Assembly: GCA_002479715.1 (NCBI GenBank)
Contig: DLOT01000085.1
Coordinates: forward strand, 354 to 7,241
DNA from: Ruminococcus sp. UBA7477
GTDB taxonomy: Bacteria > Bacillota > Clostridia > Oscillospirales > Ruminococcaceae
Reading direction: 5' to 3'
Length of the DNA: 6,888 nucleotides
The notes under the pieces are model-generated. The model was not told the DNA's origin. It was given only the letters and a program-made list of their open reading frames with translations, and made no database searches. The position numbers and the translations under genes are program-made. Within the stretch, counting starts at the first letter, position 1. The number at the start of each line of letters is the position of its first letter. Shown here piece by piece: positions 5,122 through 6,888 of the stretch.

Positions 5122-6888
5122 CTATTCCGCAGGGGGCTCGGGAGTTTCGGGGGCAGCAGGAGCCGCAGGCTTCTGAGCGCCCTCCGCGCCGAACTTTGTG
5201 ATGATCTTGCCTTCCATAAGATTATCGGCAGAAAATACATATTGATTTACGAGAAGGTTCTTATCTCTGGTAACGTAGATCGAGAGGAACCAGTCGTCGT
5301 GGCAAAGAACGCTGTTTTCAACATATGCGCTGTCGGCAGATACCATAAGATAGAATGTTCTGTCGGCGCTTGCTCCGTTGACCTCGCAAGTCGTGTCGAT
5401 CTTGAGTATCTGATAGTATACGTTGCCGCTTGTGGCAATAGCATCAGGAGCTACAAGGTATCCGTCATCAACAGTGATCGAGTTTATCTTAGCGATCTCT
5501 CCGTCTTCGTCAAATCCGTAGCCGAATACTCTTGAGCCTGCAAGGTAAGAGGAGCCAACGCTTTCGTTGATATCCTTATAAACATCGGGATACAGTGTCT
5601 CGGGATCGAGCTTAGCAGCTTCATTGATATCGTTGATGTAGTGAGCAGCGGTCTCCTCAATTGTGAATTCCTTTGTAACCGACTCGCTCTCGAGCTTGTA
5701 GCCGTAGTCATCTGCAAATTCTTCACTATACCAGCTGCTTACAGTCGCGGTGACAGTGACCTTATCGCCGACCGAAAGACCGCTTGTCTGGCTGAATTCA
5801 AAGCTTATGCATTCCCGAACGGCTTCCTCACAGGCGTCTGTATTAGCAGAAACGCGCAGATCGGGAGCAATGCCGGAGTAATTGAGAGAGAAGTTTGCAA
5901 ACGGATCACATACATTAAGCTCCTTCAGACCCTCAACGGTAAACTCCTTTGTCAGAGCCTTATCGTCGTAGGTGTAGTACTTGTCTTCGTATGTAAAGTA
6001 GCCGTTCTGCAATGTGTAGTAAGGATACGCGGTTACAGAAACAACATCGCCGTTTGAAAGCTCGTCTCCGTAATACTCATCAAATGAGTAATTGAAAACT
6101 TCATCGTTGATCTCGCTTACCGCCGAATCATCAAGCTCTGCTTCACCGAAGCCGTTGTTTCCTTCAAAGGTTACGCTGATGCCGTCAAAAACATTGATGA
6201 CCTCAGGCTCAACCAGATCCTTTACCTTAATAGTGATCTCGGTATTTTCAAGCTTGATATTTCTCTTCTTCAGCTTTTTCTCGCTGTATTTGAACTTAAC
6301 CTTGATCTCGTCGCCGTTGGAAAGATCCTTAAGAGCTTCCTCGTCAACATCGATCTCAACAAGATCAAGAAGTTTCTCCTGCGCCTTCTTGATATCAGAC
6401 TTGCCGTCGAACTTGGTCCATGCGTCCTTCATATCTCCGCTGTCGGTCGTCAGCCACTTTGAAGCCTTGCTGTTGTAGAAGCCATCATAATCATAGTCTT
6501 CATAGTATTTGGATTCCTTGAATTCCGCATACAGATCATCTGACGCATACTCTGCAATGTTGGCAGCCGTAGCAAAGAATACATTAGCCTCCGCCTTGCC
6601 GTTGATGCCGTCGTATGTAACATAATACAGGTCGTTGCAGTCGATCACCTGATACTTTGTCAGTTCGTTGACAATAACGCCGACAACTATGCCGATGATA
6701 ATAACTGCCGCAGCGACTACTGCGATAATGCCGATTTTCTTCTTCTGCTCGGGCGACATAGAGGACATCTTTTCGCCCATTGCGCCGAGAGGAGAGCTGT
6801 CAGCCGCAGCTTCTGCAGTTGCAACGGGAGCTGACGGTGCCTGCTGAGCGGAAGGAGCCGGAGCCACGTTCTGCTGAGCGCCGCACGA
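5122..6888 (-). CDS. Zinc-ribbon single-pass membrane protein with three tandem extracellular repeat domains, 5' truncated
   Basis: I do not recognise a named family. The frame stays open to the window end, reading SCGAQQN before an in-frame GTG at 6867, so that GTG is not the true start. SCGA looks like the second half of a CxxC knuckle of an N-terminal zinc ribbon (inference). In the 588 visible residues come a Pro/Ala linker (8-45), one membrane helix (52-75, preceded by KKK, so the C-terminal part is probably outside), then three related domains at about 80-225, 226-320 and 321-415. Each has a LSNGD or LSVGD strand motif (189, 277, 371) followed by VxV-type beta strands; domains 2 and 3 end in KEFTVEGL and KEFTIEET. 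A distinct domain (416-565) and a Pro/Glu tail (KPAAPAAPETPEPPAE) follow. It is acidic and Tyr-rich. A cell-surface sensing or scaffold role is a guess. Confidence 0.85.
   Translation of the reverse strand, partial: SCGAQQNVAPAPSAQQAPSAPVATAEAAADSSPLGAMGEKMSSMSPEQKKKIGIIAVVAAAVIIIGIVVGVIVNELTKYQVIDCNDLYYVTYDGINGKAEANVFFATAANIAEYASDDLYAEFKESKYYEDYDYDGFYNSKASKWLTTDSGDMKDAWTKFDGKSDIKKAQEKLLDLVEIDVDEEALKDLSNGDEIKVKFKYSEKKLKKRNIKLENTEITIKVKDLVEPEVINVFDGISVTFEGNNGFGEAELDDSAVSEINDEVFNYSFDEYYGDELSNGDVVSVTAYPYYTLQNGYFTYEDKYYTYDDKALTKEFTVEGLKELNVCDPFANFSLNYSGIAPDLRVSANTDACEEAVRECISFEFSQTSGLSVGDKVTVTATVSSWYSEEFADDYGYKLESESVTKEFTIEETAAHYINDINEAAKLDPETLYPDVYKDINESVGSSYLAGSRVFGYGFDEDGEIAKINSITVDDGYLVAPDAIATSGNVYYQILKIDTTCEVNGASADRTFYLMVSADSAYVENSVLCHDDWFLSIYVTRDKNLLVNQYVFSADNLMEGKIITKFGAEGAQKPAAPAAPETPEPPAE

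Noticed and set aside
5113..6478. Plus-strand frames opposite the zinc-ribbon protein gene
   Set aside because: They are antisense shadows; the minus-strand frame is open for 588 codons with membrane helix, repeats and a terminator in the right place.
1..6888. CRISPR array, tRNA, rRNA, insertion sequence, phage or defence genes
   Set aside because: No direct-repeat array, cloverleaf, rRNA stretch, transposase or other mobile or defence gene was seen on either strand.

Overview
The window appears to be a composite of two unrelated bacterial backgrounds. Bases 1 to about 1430 read as Bacteroidota, probably Bacteroidales: a plus-strand glycolytic gene with Bacteroidales-like sequence, a TAnnTTTG-type -7 promoter element, and a following start codon with no Shine-Dalgarno sequence. 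From about 1430 to 6888 every gene is on the minus strand and has Clostridia-like features (gut Oscillospiraceae/Ruminococcus type): GGAGG ribosome binding sites, two promoters with perfect TTGACA and TATAAT hexamers, and Gram-positive protein families. The join lies inside two genes at once, with no mobile element, so a metagenome assembly misjoin is the simplest explanation.

Layout from left to right. Bases 2-1231 (+) hold most of gpmI, the cofactor-independent phosphoglycerate mutase, cut by the left edge. A strong intrinsic terminator follows, then a Bacteroidota promoter and the first ~28 codons of a gene resembling threonine ammonia-lyase (ilvA), which breaks off at the join. Across the join, on the minus strand, lies the N-terminal third of a FecCD-type metal/siderophore/cobalamin ABC permease. 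It is translationally coupled to an upstream small TM1266-family ACT-like regulator at 1788-2063. That pair is preceded by a perfect-consensus promoter and a ~138-nt foldable leader ending in an intrinsic terminator just before the regulator's ribosome binding site, so attenuation or riboswitch-like control is likely.

Further right are a complete 881-residue fused ABC ATPase/FtsX (MacB-like) permease with a large extracytoplasmic domain (2256-4901) and its own consensus promoter. Beyond it is a 5'-truncated zinc-ribbon membrane protein with three tandem related extracellular domains (5122-6888), closed by an intrinsic terminator.

How the genes work together: the regulator and permease form one operon and suggest a link between iron-only hydrogenase or iron-dependent metabolism and metal uptake. 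The MacB-like transporter and the zinc-ribbon protein are separate transcription units. gpmI and the ilvA-like fragment belong to the other genome and have no functional link to the rest.
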